Shown: in pieces, positions 17,195-25,277 of the stretch | How positions within the stretch are numbered: position 1 is the stretch's first letter | How the letters are laid out: each line of letters begins with the position of its first letter | Origin: Geomonas agri | Lineage (GTDB): Bacteria; Desulfobacterota; Desulfuromonadia; Geobacterales; Geobacteraceae | Direction of reading: 5' to 3' | Length of the DNA: 64,000 nt | Assembly: GCF_020179605.1 (NCBI RefSeq) | Contig: NZ_JAINZO010000002.1 | Location: 930,001 to 994,000 of the forward strand | Notes under the pieces: model-generated | The model's database searches: none | Seen by the model: only the letters and a program-made list of their open reading frames with translations | What the model was told of the DNA's origin: nothing | Made by a program: the position numbers and the translations under genes

Positions 17195-20042
17195 GCTGGT
17201 CTCCTTCTAAGCATGCCGCATGCTTACTGAATATTTCGAAGTCTTCTTCGAGTATGGGGAAAATGTCGACCTTGCAACCATCACTCTCGCTGGCGGCCGT
17301 CGCCAAGGTTTCGAATAGCGGCAACAGGAGCGGGTTGCAACCGCCGGTGAAGGAAATGGCTGCCTCCTCGGCGCACCCGAGTTTAACCAGCGTGAGCATC
17401 CCCAGTAGCTTCGCCAGGTCCCGGACTATCCCGTCGGTTTTGCACGCGAGCTTGGCTGCCCCCTGGTACGCTTGCACGGCTTTGCCGTGCTTGAAGTATA
17501 GCCGCCAGCAATCTACGAGCTCCTTGCCGGAACAAAGCTCCGCGATGCGCCCCGAGTACGTATTCTTGGGATGGCCCCTTACCTCGCCTGCCCACTCGGC
17601 TATGGCCTCGCGAAGGTTTTCACCGGGGTTTGCCTGTTCCTTGATCTCGGATAACTTCAGTTCCAGTGCGTGCTTCCAGCGTGCTAGGGGAATCCCGGCA
17701 CACCCCGGGTAGGCTTCGGCCAGGGGCAGCAATCTGTAAGGGGCTATAGTTCCTTCCAGGGCCGCGGACGCCTCTGAGTACCAGGCCAAGGCATCGCTGG
17801 TTGCCTTGTCGAGTCCTTCGGCGCCGGTTGCAGCGATGCCTGTGCCGTCGAGAACCCTTGAGCACGCGGTGAACGTATTCCAGAGGGATCTGACACGGGG
17901 GGGGAGGGGGAGCATCTTTAAATCCGCGCACGACTCGACGTTTGCCTTTACCGCGAGGTCGTATAGGGTATTGAAGACCTGCCCGAGGCTGGGGGACAGG
18001 TAATCTTGCCACGCGGCCTTGTAATTTTCGTTGTCTGCTAGGCAGATGCTGTCGCACGCTTGATCGACGTCGAGGTAAAATACCGGCGTTTTTACCGTCC
18101 CGCCCGGTCTGCCTATCTCGAACCTACCTGCGATCGGTCTCGGTTTCCTTGCTAGTATCGCGTCCCTGAACGAGAACGTGCTGAGCTCGATGCGGCCAGC
18201 CTTGTTGAAGCTTCCCATCGAGCAAATCTTCCCGCGCTTCTTGGAATCCGCCAGGTAGAGGCCGGGCGAGGTTCCAGGCACCCCTTCGGCGAAGACGGCG
18301 AGGCCGGAGTCGAGATCCCCGGTAAGGATCGTGTCGGTATCGTCACCGAGTACCATGTTGGCGCGGTATAGCCTGTGGGTTACCCTCAGGGGAAGATCGC
18401 CTGCCAGCAACGTGCCTTCTACCAGTCGCACCTCCGGGCCGACCATCCAGCGTGTGCCATCGTCGGCAACCTTTGTGCCCTCGGCAAGCTCTAGCGAGTA
18501 GTTACCTGGTCCTGCGAACGAGATTTCGACGCTTTCGTCGCTGGATACGAGGTAGTTCGGGCCTTCGATCCTGCATGGCATGATGGCCGCGAAGTCGAGC
18601 CTGTCGACGACCTGCTCCCCCGCGTGGGCAACCATGCGGCTGGTAGCCTCGATCCACAATGACCCCTTTCCCGGGTACTTGAACCCGAGCCCTACGAGGT
18701 CGACGGTTAATCCGTCGATGAACTGTTTGCTTACGCGCTTCTGGTGCCCTTCCAGTTCAGCCACGAGGGCATAGCCGGAGCTTGCCTCTGGACCGAAATT
18801 GTTCACCTGTATCGTGGGGAGCCCGCCCGTGAAGACCACCCGGGTATCGGCGGCGCTTTCGAGTCGCTTGCAGCACTCGGGGTATGACAGGTATGGCACC
18901 TTGTTTAGGACAGCGCTTGCACCGAATACGGACAGGTCCGAATTTTGGGCGATCTTGATTTCGAACACGGCGTAGTAACCGCTGAAAAGTGACAAGGTCC
19001 CTTGGTTCGAAAGGATTATTTCCTCGGGCACGGCCACGTCTTTGCCCGCTAGCAACCAGTAGGCGCCGGGTTTTAGCTTGTTGACGTCCCGGATGTACCC
19101 CCTGACCTCGTGGAAGAACGCGAATTCCGAGCTTCTGGGCACCCAGCCCGTAAGGAAAATGGGCATCCATTCAGCGTCCGTGAGCACCTCGAACGCGTAG
19201 GATTCTTTGAAATCTTCCTCCTTGTTGCGGCGTAGTGAAATGGTGCTAGACCTGACGATCTCCCCGTCCAGCCGGTACCGCGACTTATTCGTGTAATCAA
19301 GATCCAGGCGGATTTGAAGGGACCGGGTAGTGGGGTCGAGTGCCAGCACGGGGAGAGGAACGCTCCTTGGCCTGCTCTTGGGTGGGGGGAACTCGAGATA
19401 CTGGTTGATTTCGCGCCAGAATGAAGTGTGGTAACCTCCCAGCCGTTCGAGCTCAGCATTGTCGATGATTCCACGGTCACGCTGGGACAGGTTGCTCGCA
19501 ACGCTCCTGACGAATTTCCAGCCGATTTCATCGTCCAAGAAACCAAGAAGGTACTTTGAGCCAGTCTCGGGCACCTGCTCCCTGTACCGTGGATAGTTGA
19601 GTCCAAGTATCCCGTCCCAACCGTGTTTTCTTTCCATCTCCCTGAGGAAGTCGGCGAAGCGGGGTAGCTGTTTACGTGTTATCCCGCATTGCTCTAGAAT
19701 GGCCCCAACGTAACGGTACGTGCCAGACCTTTGCCTCAAGTTCTTATAGACCGAGCCCAGATAGTCCTCAATCCGGCTACCGAGCTTTGCTGTGTTGCTT
19801 ACGGTGTAGGACAGGCCCAGCCTCGAGCAGAAATGTGGCCAGAAGCCGTCATTGTCTAGGCAATAATAGCAACAATTGATTGCCAGTACGGTTAGTGCCA
19901 CGGGATGGTTCAGGGCACCTGTGCCCAGTGTTTTGCATAATTGGTCGAGCTCCGGCAGGGAAAGGGATATCTCCCCCAGGTACGACGATTCTTTTATTTC
20001 CTTTTTCCATGCTGATTCGCGTTCCAGTAGCCCAGGCCTCAT
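17169..20042 (-). CDS. Uncharacterised 957-aa beta-rich protein, first gene of the defence operon
   Basis: I do not recognise this protein. An N-terminal helical part (about 200 residues, rich in Cys, Tyr and Trp) is followed by a long region with many short beta strands and FxGPGNYSLEL-like turns (residues about 230-640), then a helical C-terminus. No nucleotide-binding or nuclease motif is visible. The frame extends to ATG 20066, but I prefer ATG 20042: it has GGAGG 8 nt upstream, whereas 20066 would lie only a few bases from the transcription start predicted from TATAAT. It heads the operon, behind a WYL regulator that ends 149-173 nt upstream. Its C-terminus overlaps the coiled-coil gene. 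It could be a recognition or scaffold subunit (inference). Confidence 0.75.
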   Translation of the reverse strand: MRPGLLERESAWKKEIKESSYLGEISLSLPELDQLCKTLGTGALNHPVALTVLAINCCYYCLDNDGFWPHFCSRLGLSYTVSNTAKLGSRIEDYLGSVYKNLRQRSGTYRYVGAILEQCGITRKQLPRFADFLREMERKHGWDGILGLNYPRYREQVPETGSKYLLGFLDDEIGWKFVRSVASNLSQRDRGIIDNAELERLGGYHTSFWREINQYLEFPPPKSRPRSVPLPVLALDPTTRSLQIRLDLDYTNKSRYRLDGEIVRSSTISLRRNKEEDFKESYAFEVLTDAEWMPIFLTGWVPRSSEFAFFHEVRGYIRDVNKLKPGAYWLLAGKDVAVPEEIILSNQGTLSLFSGYYAVFEIKIAQNSDLSVFGASAVLNKVPYLSYPECCKRLESAADTRVVFTGGLPTIQVNNFGPEASSGYALVAELEGHQKRVSKQFIDGLTVDLVGLGFKYPGKGSLWIEATSRMVAHAGEQVVDRLDFAAIMPCRIEGPNYLVSSDESVEISFAGPGNYSLELAEGTKVADDGTRWMVGPEVRLVEGTLLAGDLPLRVTHRLYRANMVLGDDTDTILTGDLDSGLAVFAEGVPGTSPGLYLADSKKRGKICSMGSFNKAGRIELSTFSFRDAILARKPRPIAGRFEIGRPGGTVKTPVFYLDVDQACDSICLADNENYKAAWQDYLSPSLGQVFNTLYDLAVKANVESCADLKMLPLPPRVRSLWNTFTACSRVLDGTGIAATGAEGLDKATSDALAWYSEASAALEGTIAPYRLLPLAEAYPGCAGIPLARWKHALELKLSEIKEQANPGENLREAIAEWAGEVRGHPKNTYSGRIAELCSGKELVDCWRLYFKHGKAVQAYQGAAKLACKTDGIVRDLAKLLGMLTLVKLGCAEEAAISFTGGCNPLLLPLFETLATAASESDGCKVDIFPILEEDFEIFSKHAACLEGDQLGTARTRK

Positions 20043-20076
20043 TAAAAAGTCCTCCAAAATCGTCATACTGCCATGG

Positions 20077-20104
20077 ATTATACTTGGGCTCAGGATTCTA
20101 TTTG
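20077..20104 (-). promoter_or_regulatory. Candidate defence-operon promoter: TATAAT with poor -35
   Basis: On the minus strand a perfect TATAAT lies at 20082-20077, with predicted start near 20070. Seventeen bases upstream there is no good -35 hexamer. A strong -10 with a weak -35 just downstream of a WYL regulator gene suggests regulator-dependent expression. The 28-nt leader implied supports the 20042 start codon. Confidence 0.4.
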
Positions 20105-20214
20105 GGAATACAGTGGGGCTTTCCGCCTGCTCTCAGTCAATAAAGAAATCGCTGTTAGGCCTAATAGCGGTAGCGTGCAAGGAACCTAGCACAACACCTC
20201 CCCCAAGCAGCGTC

Positions 20215-21183
20215 CTACTGTCGATATTTTCTCAGGGCGCCTGCAATTTCGTTCATCACCTTTTCTCGCATCCACCCCGGCTCAAGGACCTCTACCTGCG
20301 AGCCGTGCTTTAGGATCTCCATCATTATTTCCGCCTGGTGGGAAACCGGGATGGTCAACATCAGCGAGCCATCAGCTTGGACCTCGGCTACCTGGTGCTC
20401 GTGCCAGAGTTCACCCTTCACCCATCGCGAACGCTCGGGGGAGAAGCGGAGCACCACCTTGAAGGTGTCCCGGTTCTGGAATATGCCGAAGGTGTTGGCA
20501 AGGTAGGGTCGCCACTCCTCATCCGGGCGGAACTGAAACGCTGGACCATCTGCCTGCGTGAGAGTCATCCGGCCCAGCATGAAGTCGCGCCAGGCACCTC
20601 GCAAATGACAGTAGGCGATCAGGTGCCAATTACCCATGTAATTTACCATGTGATGAGGTTCCACCGTGCGCATGGTGCAGTTACTAGCTGTCGGCGAGTA
20701 GTAGCAGAAGGTAAGGAGTCTTCCCTGCAGTAAGGCAGAAGTAACGACCTTAAAGGTGAGTGGGTCAGCGGGGCTAATCTCCTTCCAGCGAAAGGAGAAG
20801 GCGTCTTCAGGTTTGGCGCGTCCTGGGAGGTTGGCCGTAAGAAGGGAGCCTAGCCGTTGAGAGATGTGTTCCAGGTCCTCTGCCAATGGGCCGGCTGACG
20901 CTTCGGCGATCAATTTTCGTGAGATGAGCAGCGCCAGGAGTTCTACTTCGGCGATGCGCGTTACTGGTAACTGATAGGAGGTGTCGGTATAGACATATCC
21001 TTTACGGGTGAGTAGGTAGGCCAGCGGTGCCTGCAAACGGTCGCGGAAATAGTCGATGGAGCGTTGGGCGGTTTTTGTGCTGATTTCAAACTGTGCCGCG
21101 AGTTTAAAGGCGTTGGGGTAGCGTTCGAGCCTGGTCTCATTGTCAAACCAGACAAAACGTTCCAGGAACAGCTGTTCCCCCAT
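20215..21183 (-). CDS. WYL-domain transcriptional regulator
   Basis: A 322-aa regulator with an N-terminal winged helix-turn-helix (residues 1-70, with FEISTKTAQRSIDYFRDRL as the likely recognition region), a central WYL domain around MVNYMGNWHLIAYC, and a C-terminal WCX-type dimerisation/effector extension. Proteins of this layout (BrxR, CapW relatives) commonly sit at the head of BREX, CBASS and other defence islands and repress or activate them. I use ATG 21183 because GGGAGG lies 4 nt upstream; an in-frame ATG at 21201 lacks a ribosome binding site. It is transcribed in the same direction as the defence operon and has its own strong promoter at 21234-21262. The ligand is unknown; WYL domains of this class often bind nucleic acid or nucleotides. 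Confidence 0.88.
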   Translation of the reverse strand: MGEQLFLERFVWFDNETRLERYPNAFKLAAQFEISTKTAQRSIDYFRDRLQAPLAYLLTRKGYVYTDTSYQLPVTRIAEVELLALLISRKLIAEASAGPLAEDLEHISQRLGSLLTANLPGRAKPEDAFSFRWKEISPADPLTFKVVTSALLQGRLLTFCYYSPTASNCTMRTVEPHHMVNYMGNWHLIAYCHLRGAWRDFMLGRMTLTQADGPAFQFRPDEEWRPYLANTFGIFQNRDTFKVVLRFSPERSRWVKGELWHEHQVAEVQADGSLMLTIPVSHQAEIMMEILKHGSQVEVLEPGWMREKVMNEIAGALRKYRQ

Positions 21184-21233
21184 GCCGCCTCCCAATTCCA
21201 CTTCATAAATTCATTAAAATTAAAAGCCGCCAA

Positions 21234-21262
21234 AATATACACGAAAAAAACTAGGACGTCAA
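21234..21262 (-). promoter_or_regulatory. Sigma-70 promoter of the WYL gene
   Basis: Reading the minus strand, TTGACG (21262-21257) and TATATT (21239-21234) are separated by exactly 17 bases, one mismatch from consensus in each box. Predicted start is near 21227, giving a leader of about 44 nt before ATG 21183. Confidence 0.65.
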
Positions 21263-21265
21263 ATA

Positions 21266-21276
21266 GGGAATATCCC
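21266..21276. promoter_or_regulatory. Small palindrome upstream of WYL promoter
   Basis: GGGAATATCCC, 4-bp arms around ATA, lies a few bases upstream of the -35 box of the WYL gene, where an activator or autoregulatory dimer could bind. Short, so chance occurrence is possible. Confidence 0.25.
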
Positions 21277-21325
21277 CTGAGTCAGAAACTCCGACGAAGC
21301 ATTCCCCTGTCATTCGAAGTTTGGA

Positions 21326-21687
21326 TTATTTGTTGTTGTCATAATTGGTCTTCAGCTTTTCGGATATCCCGATCATCTGCCACATCGCGCGCCCCGTCGG
21401 CGTCTGGGTGTCCACCGCCTCCGTCACGGAGTGGAAGGCGATGCCCCTGGCCTTGAGGTCGTCGAGCATCACGATCAGGTCGTGTAGGGAGCGCCCCAAT
21501 CGGTCGAGCTTCCACATCGTGAGGAGTCCCCCTCTTCGAGGCTCTTGAGACACCTTGCCATTTGCGGGCGCTGCGTGTTTGCGCCGGTTGCCTTGTCAGT
21601 GAAGATCTTCTCGCATCCTGCCTGGCGCAGGGCGGCCAGTTGCAGGTCCGGGTTCTGGTCTTCGGTTGATACCCTGGCGTAACCTAC
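21326..21687 (-). pseudogene. Frameshifted, truncated serine resolvase/invertase
   Basis: Minus-strand remains of a Tn3/Hin-type serine recombinase. The segment from 21687 reads VGYARVSTEDQNPDLQLAAL, the classic N-terminal signature including the catalytic serine, but it is preceded directly by a stop and has no start. The frame then breaks near 21540 (after QMARCLKSLEEGD), and the continuation LLTMWKLDRLGRSLHDLIV...GRAMWQMIGI lies in the next frame. The usual helix after MIG[IV] and the DNA-binding C-terminus are replaced by an unrelated tail ending at 21326. It is dead, and marks the recombination-prone junction between the defence island and the Tn7-like element. Confidence 0.8.
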
Positions 21688-21752
21688 TTATCATACCCCA
21701 ATTCTGACCCTGATTTTTGATGCGGCCAACTACTTGGAATCAGGAAGGTAGG

Positions 21753-21788
21753 GGCTTGTGCCATAAATCTTAATCTATGGCACAAGCC
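21753..21788. repeat. 13-bp inverted repeat with 10-nt loop
   Basis: Arms GGCTTGTGCCATA (21753-21765) and TATGGCACAAGCC (21776-21788) are perfectly complementary. No T-run follows on either strand, so it is not a standard intrinsic terminator. It sits in the junction between the broken resolvase and the Tn7-like genes. Confidence 0.7.
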
Positions 21789-21960
21789 TTCACTCTGGCT
21801 ACCTGGCCCCTCACTAATTCTCTTCCAGCCTCCCCCCTCAAGCCCCCAAACCAACTTTACATAAATGGATGTTATGGGACCTTTCCGTCTGCAGCCTGGC
21901 AGTCCTACCCTGTCCGCACCCCTCTCAGGCAAAAAATTTTTACAATTTTTTTGGCACAAA

Positions 21961-21997
21961 AACGTTCATTTAGCTAACGGTTAGCTAAATGAACGTT
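21961..21997. repeat. Perfect 17-bp palindrome, 3-nt spacer
   Basis: AACGTTCATTTAGCTAA (21961-21977), CGG, then its exact reverse complement (21981-21997). Too AT-rich for a terminator and too long for a typical operator. It lies about 210 bp upstream of tnsA and could be part of the transposon end, a protein-binding site or a hairpin structure. Confidence 0.8.
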
Positions 21998-22207
21998 CGA
22001 AAAACTTACATTCACAACTATTTGATATTACAAAACTAAAAAAAATTGAATACGAACAATGCGCGTATTGTATGTGACAGTAAAATTCGGGTATTTTTTG
22101 TATAAATATAATTGTACAAATGGTTTTTAATCATTTTTTTTCTTGATTATTTTGCATTTGTTTGTAAGGTTCGTGTGAGATCAAAACTAGTCCAGTAAGG
22201 AATAGCG

Positions 22208-23038
22208 ATGCCTCGTAGAACAAAAGCTAGTGATGCTTCAAAACTCAAGCAGGGGCGTGGCTTGCGCCATGGTCAAGAGTACACGCCATTCCTGACGGTT
22301 CGTGAGGTGCCTTCAAAAGGGTTACGCCATCGGGAACCTGGTTGGAAGACAGGTCGGATACATCATTGCCTTGCAAATGGAGAAGATGACTGCTTCATGG
22401 TCTTTGAATGGTGTCAACGAATTACCGATATCAGGGAGCAGTTTCCACTGCGGCAGGAGGATACCATTGAGATCGCGGATCGCCTTGGGATAACCCACCC
22501 AAGAGTCCCTGGAACAGAGGACCTTACTGTAATGACAACTGACTTCATCTTAGATGTTTTAGTGGAGGGGAGGATTGTGATGGTTGCGAGAGCAGTGAAG
22601 CTGTCGCAAGATCTTAACGACTTCAGAGTAATTGAAAAGCTAGAAATAGAGCGGACATACTGGCGCGATCGTAAGATCGACTGGGGGATCATCACCCCTG
22701 ATCGAGATTTCCCGAAGAACCTCGCAAGCAATGTCGGGTGGGTTCACAAGGCGTATTATTCTGACGATGCCCCCTGTAGGTTAACGGAAAAGATAATACG
22801 ACAGGCAGAAGAGGCGTTGTATCAGCAGATGGCAGTGCACAACACTACGCCACTGTCACATGTTGCACTTGCCCTTGATGAAAGGTTCGGTCTCCCCGGG
22901 GGGACTTGTCTGTGGATAGTGAGGCATTTGATCGCCACCCAGACATGGAGTGTGGATATGAAGCAGAAGCTGACCCCGGACTTACCGCTAAAAGTTGTGG
23001 AAAGAGCAGTGTTTCGGCTAGAGGCTGTAGATGCCTAA
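22208..23038 (+). CDS. tnsA: TnsA-like transposon endonuclease
   Basis: A 276-aa TnsA homologue. The N-terminal nuclease domain has the expected restriction-fold residues: E67 in VFEWCQ, D112 in TTDFILD and K131 in ARAVKLS, which line up with E63, D114 and K132 of Tn7 TnsA. The TGRIHHCLANGE and ITDIREQFPL stretches are also characteristic. The C-terminal winged-helix half, which contacts TnsC in Tn7, is present. TnsA cuts the 5' ends of the element so that, with TnsB cutting the 3' ends, transposition is cut-and-paste rather than replicative. Start ATG 22208 follows AAGGAAT. Its stop overlaps the tnsB start by 8 nt. Confidence 0.95.
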   Translation: MPRRTKASDASKLKQGRGLRHGQEYTPFLTVREVPSKGLRHREPGWKTGRIHHCLANGEDDCFMVFEWCQRITDIREQFPLRQEDTIEIADRLGITHPRVPGTEDLTVMTTDFILDVLVEGRIVMVARAVKLSQDLNDFRVIEKLEIERTYWRDRKIDWGIITPDRDFPKNLASNVGWVHKAYYSDDAPCRLTEKIIRQAEEALYQQMAVHNTTPLSHVALALDERFGLPGGTCLWIVRHLIATQTWSVDMKQKLTPDLPLKVVERAVFRLEAVDA

Positions 23039-25277
23039 AATAATAAAGGGGTCGATTTTACAGTGGATTACCGAATCAGCTGAAAGCTATGTAGTTAAAC
23101 CAATGGTCGATTCACCTAAAGATCTGTTGGAATGTGTACTATATGCTATGGATGATCAATGTTTTGTAATTCAGCTAAACGGTGACGTCAAGCTTCCATA
23201 CATACGTGAAAAAAAAGAAATAATTTCTGCATTAAATAGTGGCAAGGCAATCCAAAGGACGATACACCCTAATACAAAACAAATTTGTGCTGATGAAAAT
23301 TATATTGATAAACATCGACATAGCCGGGATAGAGCGTTCGAATTAATCCAGGAAATTGTTGAGGATGAACCAAATATATACTTTTCTGAGAAAAGAGGAC
23401 AACTAGTAAAATCAGTAGTTGAAAAACATAAGGTGACAAAATCTGAAATATACAAGTTTCTTTATAGATACTGGGTTGGAGGAAACACAAAAAATGCTTT
23501 GCTGCCGTGCTATGATCGATGTGGTGCGCCAGGCAAAGATAGAGTTATTAGTACAGAGGATGCCAGTGGCGATTTAAAGAATGGAGTTGCTAAGAGGGGG
23601 CGTCCAAGCAAAAAAAAGAAATTAAATCCGGATTTTGAAGGAGTAAATGTTACCGAAGAAGATAAGAAAATATTTAATATTGCTATAAAACTTTACTATA
23701 GCAAGCAAGGCAACAGGCCGCTTACGGCGGTTTATCAAAAAATGAAAGTCCATTTTTACAGTATTGGGAAAAGATTTGAAAGAGGTGTGGTTGTAAATGT
23801 AATGCCGCCCAGCCACACAGTTCCCACCTACGGGCAGTTTCGTTACTGGTTCAATAAACTTCAAGATTATGCTGAAACTCAGCGGAAACGATTGGGTGAA
23901 AAAAAATACAATTTGGTTGCTAGGGCCATTCTTGGAGATTCCACTAAGATGGCCAATGGTCCAGGGTCACTATACCAAATAGATGCAACAATAGCAGATG
24001 TCTATTTAGTGAGTTTACTGGATCCGACAAGGATAATAGGGCGTCCAGTAGTATATTTTGTGAAAGATGTATTCTCCAGGATGGTAGTAGGGCTCTATGT
24101 AGGGCTTGAAAGCCCTTCTTGGACAGCAGCAATGATGGCTATTGCTAATACAGCAGCTGATAAAGTCGCCTTCTGTGCTGAGTATGGGATTGAAATTAGT
24201 GAACATGAATGGCCTTGTCGCTATCTATGCGAGAAGTTTGTGGGAGATGGTGGAGAGCTTCTTTCAATTAATTCGGATGCTTTAGTAGATAGGTTAAACA
24301 TCGGGGTAGCTAATTGCGCTCCATATCGTGGAGACCTTAAAGCTATAGTGGAACGTCAATTTGGTATCACAAATGAAAAAGTGATTGACTGGTTGCCAGG
24401 CGCAGTTCACGACATAGGACCCGGTGAAAGAGATCATCGACTGGATGCAACTTTAAACATTCATCAATTTACAAAGCTCATCATAGTCATGGTGCTAGAA
24501 CATAACCAATGCCAATGGCTGAACGACTATCGTCTCGATCGAGCAATGATTGCCGACAAGGTAGACCCGATACCACTTAAGCTGTGGAATTGGGGGATAC
24601 TAAACAGGTCGGGACATTTACGTGAGAAAACACAGGACGTGATAAAGCTTGCACTAATGCCTCGAGACACTGCTAGTGTGACAGAAAAAGGAATTTATTT
24701 CAGAAAGATGTATTACACATGTGACTTAGCATTGCGGGAACAGTGGTACGTTGAGGCCCGAATGAAGGGGAGATGGAACGTTGAGGTTTCCTATGATATT
24801 CGAAAAGCAGACATAATTTATCTCATCAAGAAGGATAAAACATTTGAAACCTGTTGTTTGGTTGATGCCGATGCTCGTTTTAAAGGTGCTAGTGTTGAGG
24901 AGGTTCAAGATTTCTTCGAGATACAGGATATAAAGTCTAAGGTTCATGAAACCGAGGCTATACAAAGCAGTGCTCGCTTGCACGCTATGCTTGAGGCTGA
25001 ACTCTCAGACGCTAGAGCAAGAAGTAAAGATCGATCGCGCCCTGAGGTGAGCAATTCAAGGCGAGTTAAGGAGATTAAGGAAAATCGATTGGTTGCAAAG
25101 CAGCAGGCTCGAGAAAAAGAGGCTTTTGATCTGAAACCTACTAAACAGAACATGGAGCCCGCAAAGGTTCTCGCGTTTGCAGGTGAAATAAAGGACCAAG
25201 CCAAAGTAAGGACTGCTGCGGAGCAACAAATGGATTTGCTAGCGACAATTAAGGAAAGCGAGAAAGGTGATAGCTGA
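23031..25277 (+). CDS. tnsB: TnsB-like DDE transposase
   Basis: A 748-aa transposase of the Tn7/Mu type. Catalytic residues are D318 (YQIDAT), D406 (VGDGGEL) and E441 (AIVERQFG), the D,D-35-E spacing of the retroviral-integrase fold. N-terminal helical domains for binding the transposon ends precede it, and a beta-barrel plus a basic, Lys/Arg-rich C-terminal tail follow; the tail likely contacts TnsC. The gene is strikingly AT-rich compared with the host genes. It begins inside the end of tnsA and its stop shares one base with the tnsC ATG (TGATG). Confidence 0.95.
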   Translation: MPKIIKGSILQWITESAESYVVKPMVDSPKDLLECVLYAMDDQCFVIQLNGDVKLPYIREKKEIISALNSGKAIQRTIHPNTKQICADENYIDKHRHSRDRAFELIQEIVEDEPNIYFSEKRGQLVKSVVEKHKVTKSEIYKFLYRYWVGGNTKNALLPCYDRCGAPGKDRVISTEDASGDLKNGVAKRGRPSKKKKLNPDFEGVNVTEEDKKIFNIAIKLYYSKQGNRPLTAVYQKMKVHFYSIGKRFERGVVVNVMPPSHTVPTYGQFRYWFNKLQDYAETQRKRLGEKKYNLVARAILGDSTKMANGPGSLYQIDATIADVYLVSLLDPTRIIGRPVVYFVKDVFSRMVVGLYVGLESPSWTAAMMAIANTAADKVAFCAEYGIEISEHEWPCRYLCEKFVGDGGELLSINSDALVDRLNIGVANCAPYRGDLKAIVERQFGITNEKVIDWLPGAVHDIGPGERDHRLDATLNIHQFTKLIIVMVLEHNQCQWLNDYRLDRAMIADKVDPIPLKLWNWGILNRSGHLREKTQDVIKLALMPRDTASVTEKGIYFRKMYYTCDLALREQWYVEARMKGRWNVEVSYDIRKADIIYLIKKDKTFETCCLVDADARFKGASVEEVQDFFEIQDIKSKVHETEAIQSSARLHAMLEAELSDARARSKDRSRPEVSNSRRVKEIKENRLVAKQQAREKEAFDLKPTKQNMEPAKVLAFAGEIKDQAKVRTAAEQQMDLLATIKESEKGDS

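Larger units (their letters stand above)
21688..22207. other. Gene-free boundary of the Tn7-like element
   Basis: About 520 bp with no supportable gene. It becomes strongly AT-rich from 21930 on and holds a 13-bp hairpin (21753-21788), a 17-bp perfect palindrome (21961-21997) and the tnsA leader with AAGGAAT before ATG 22208. The transposon end nearest tnsA should lie here. I could not find a convincing TGT...ACA terminus or repeated TnsB sites by eye. Confidence 0.5.

Noticed and set aside
21961-21997. Palindrome considered as an intrinsic terminator
   Set aside because: Stem is AT-rich, loop is CGG, and no T-run follows; no gene ends just before it.
20100-22200. Search for a tRNA or glmS attachment gene beside the Tn7-like element
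   Set aside because: No tRNA-like T-arm/CCA pattern or glmS end could be seen at either border.
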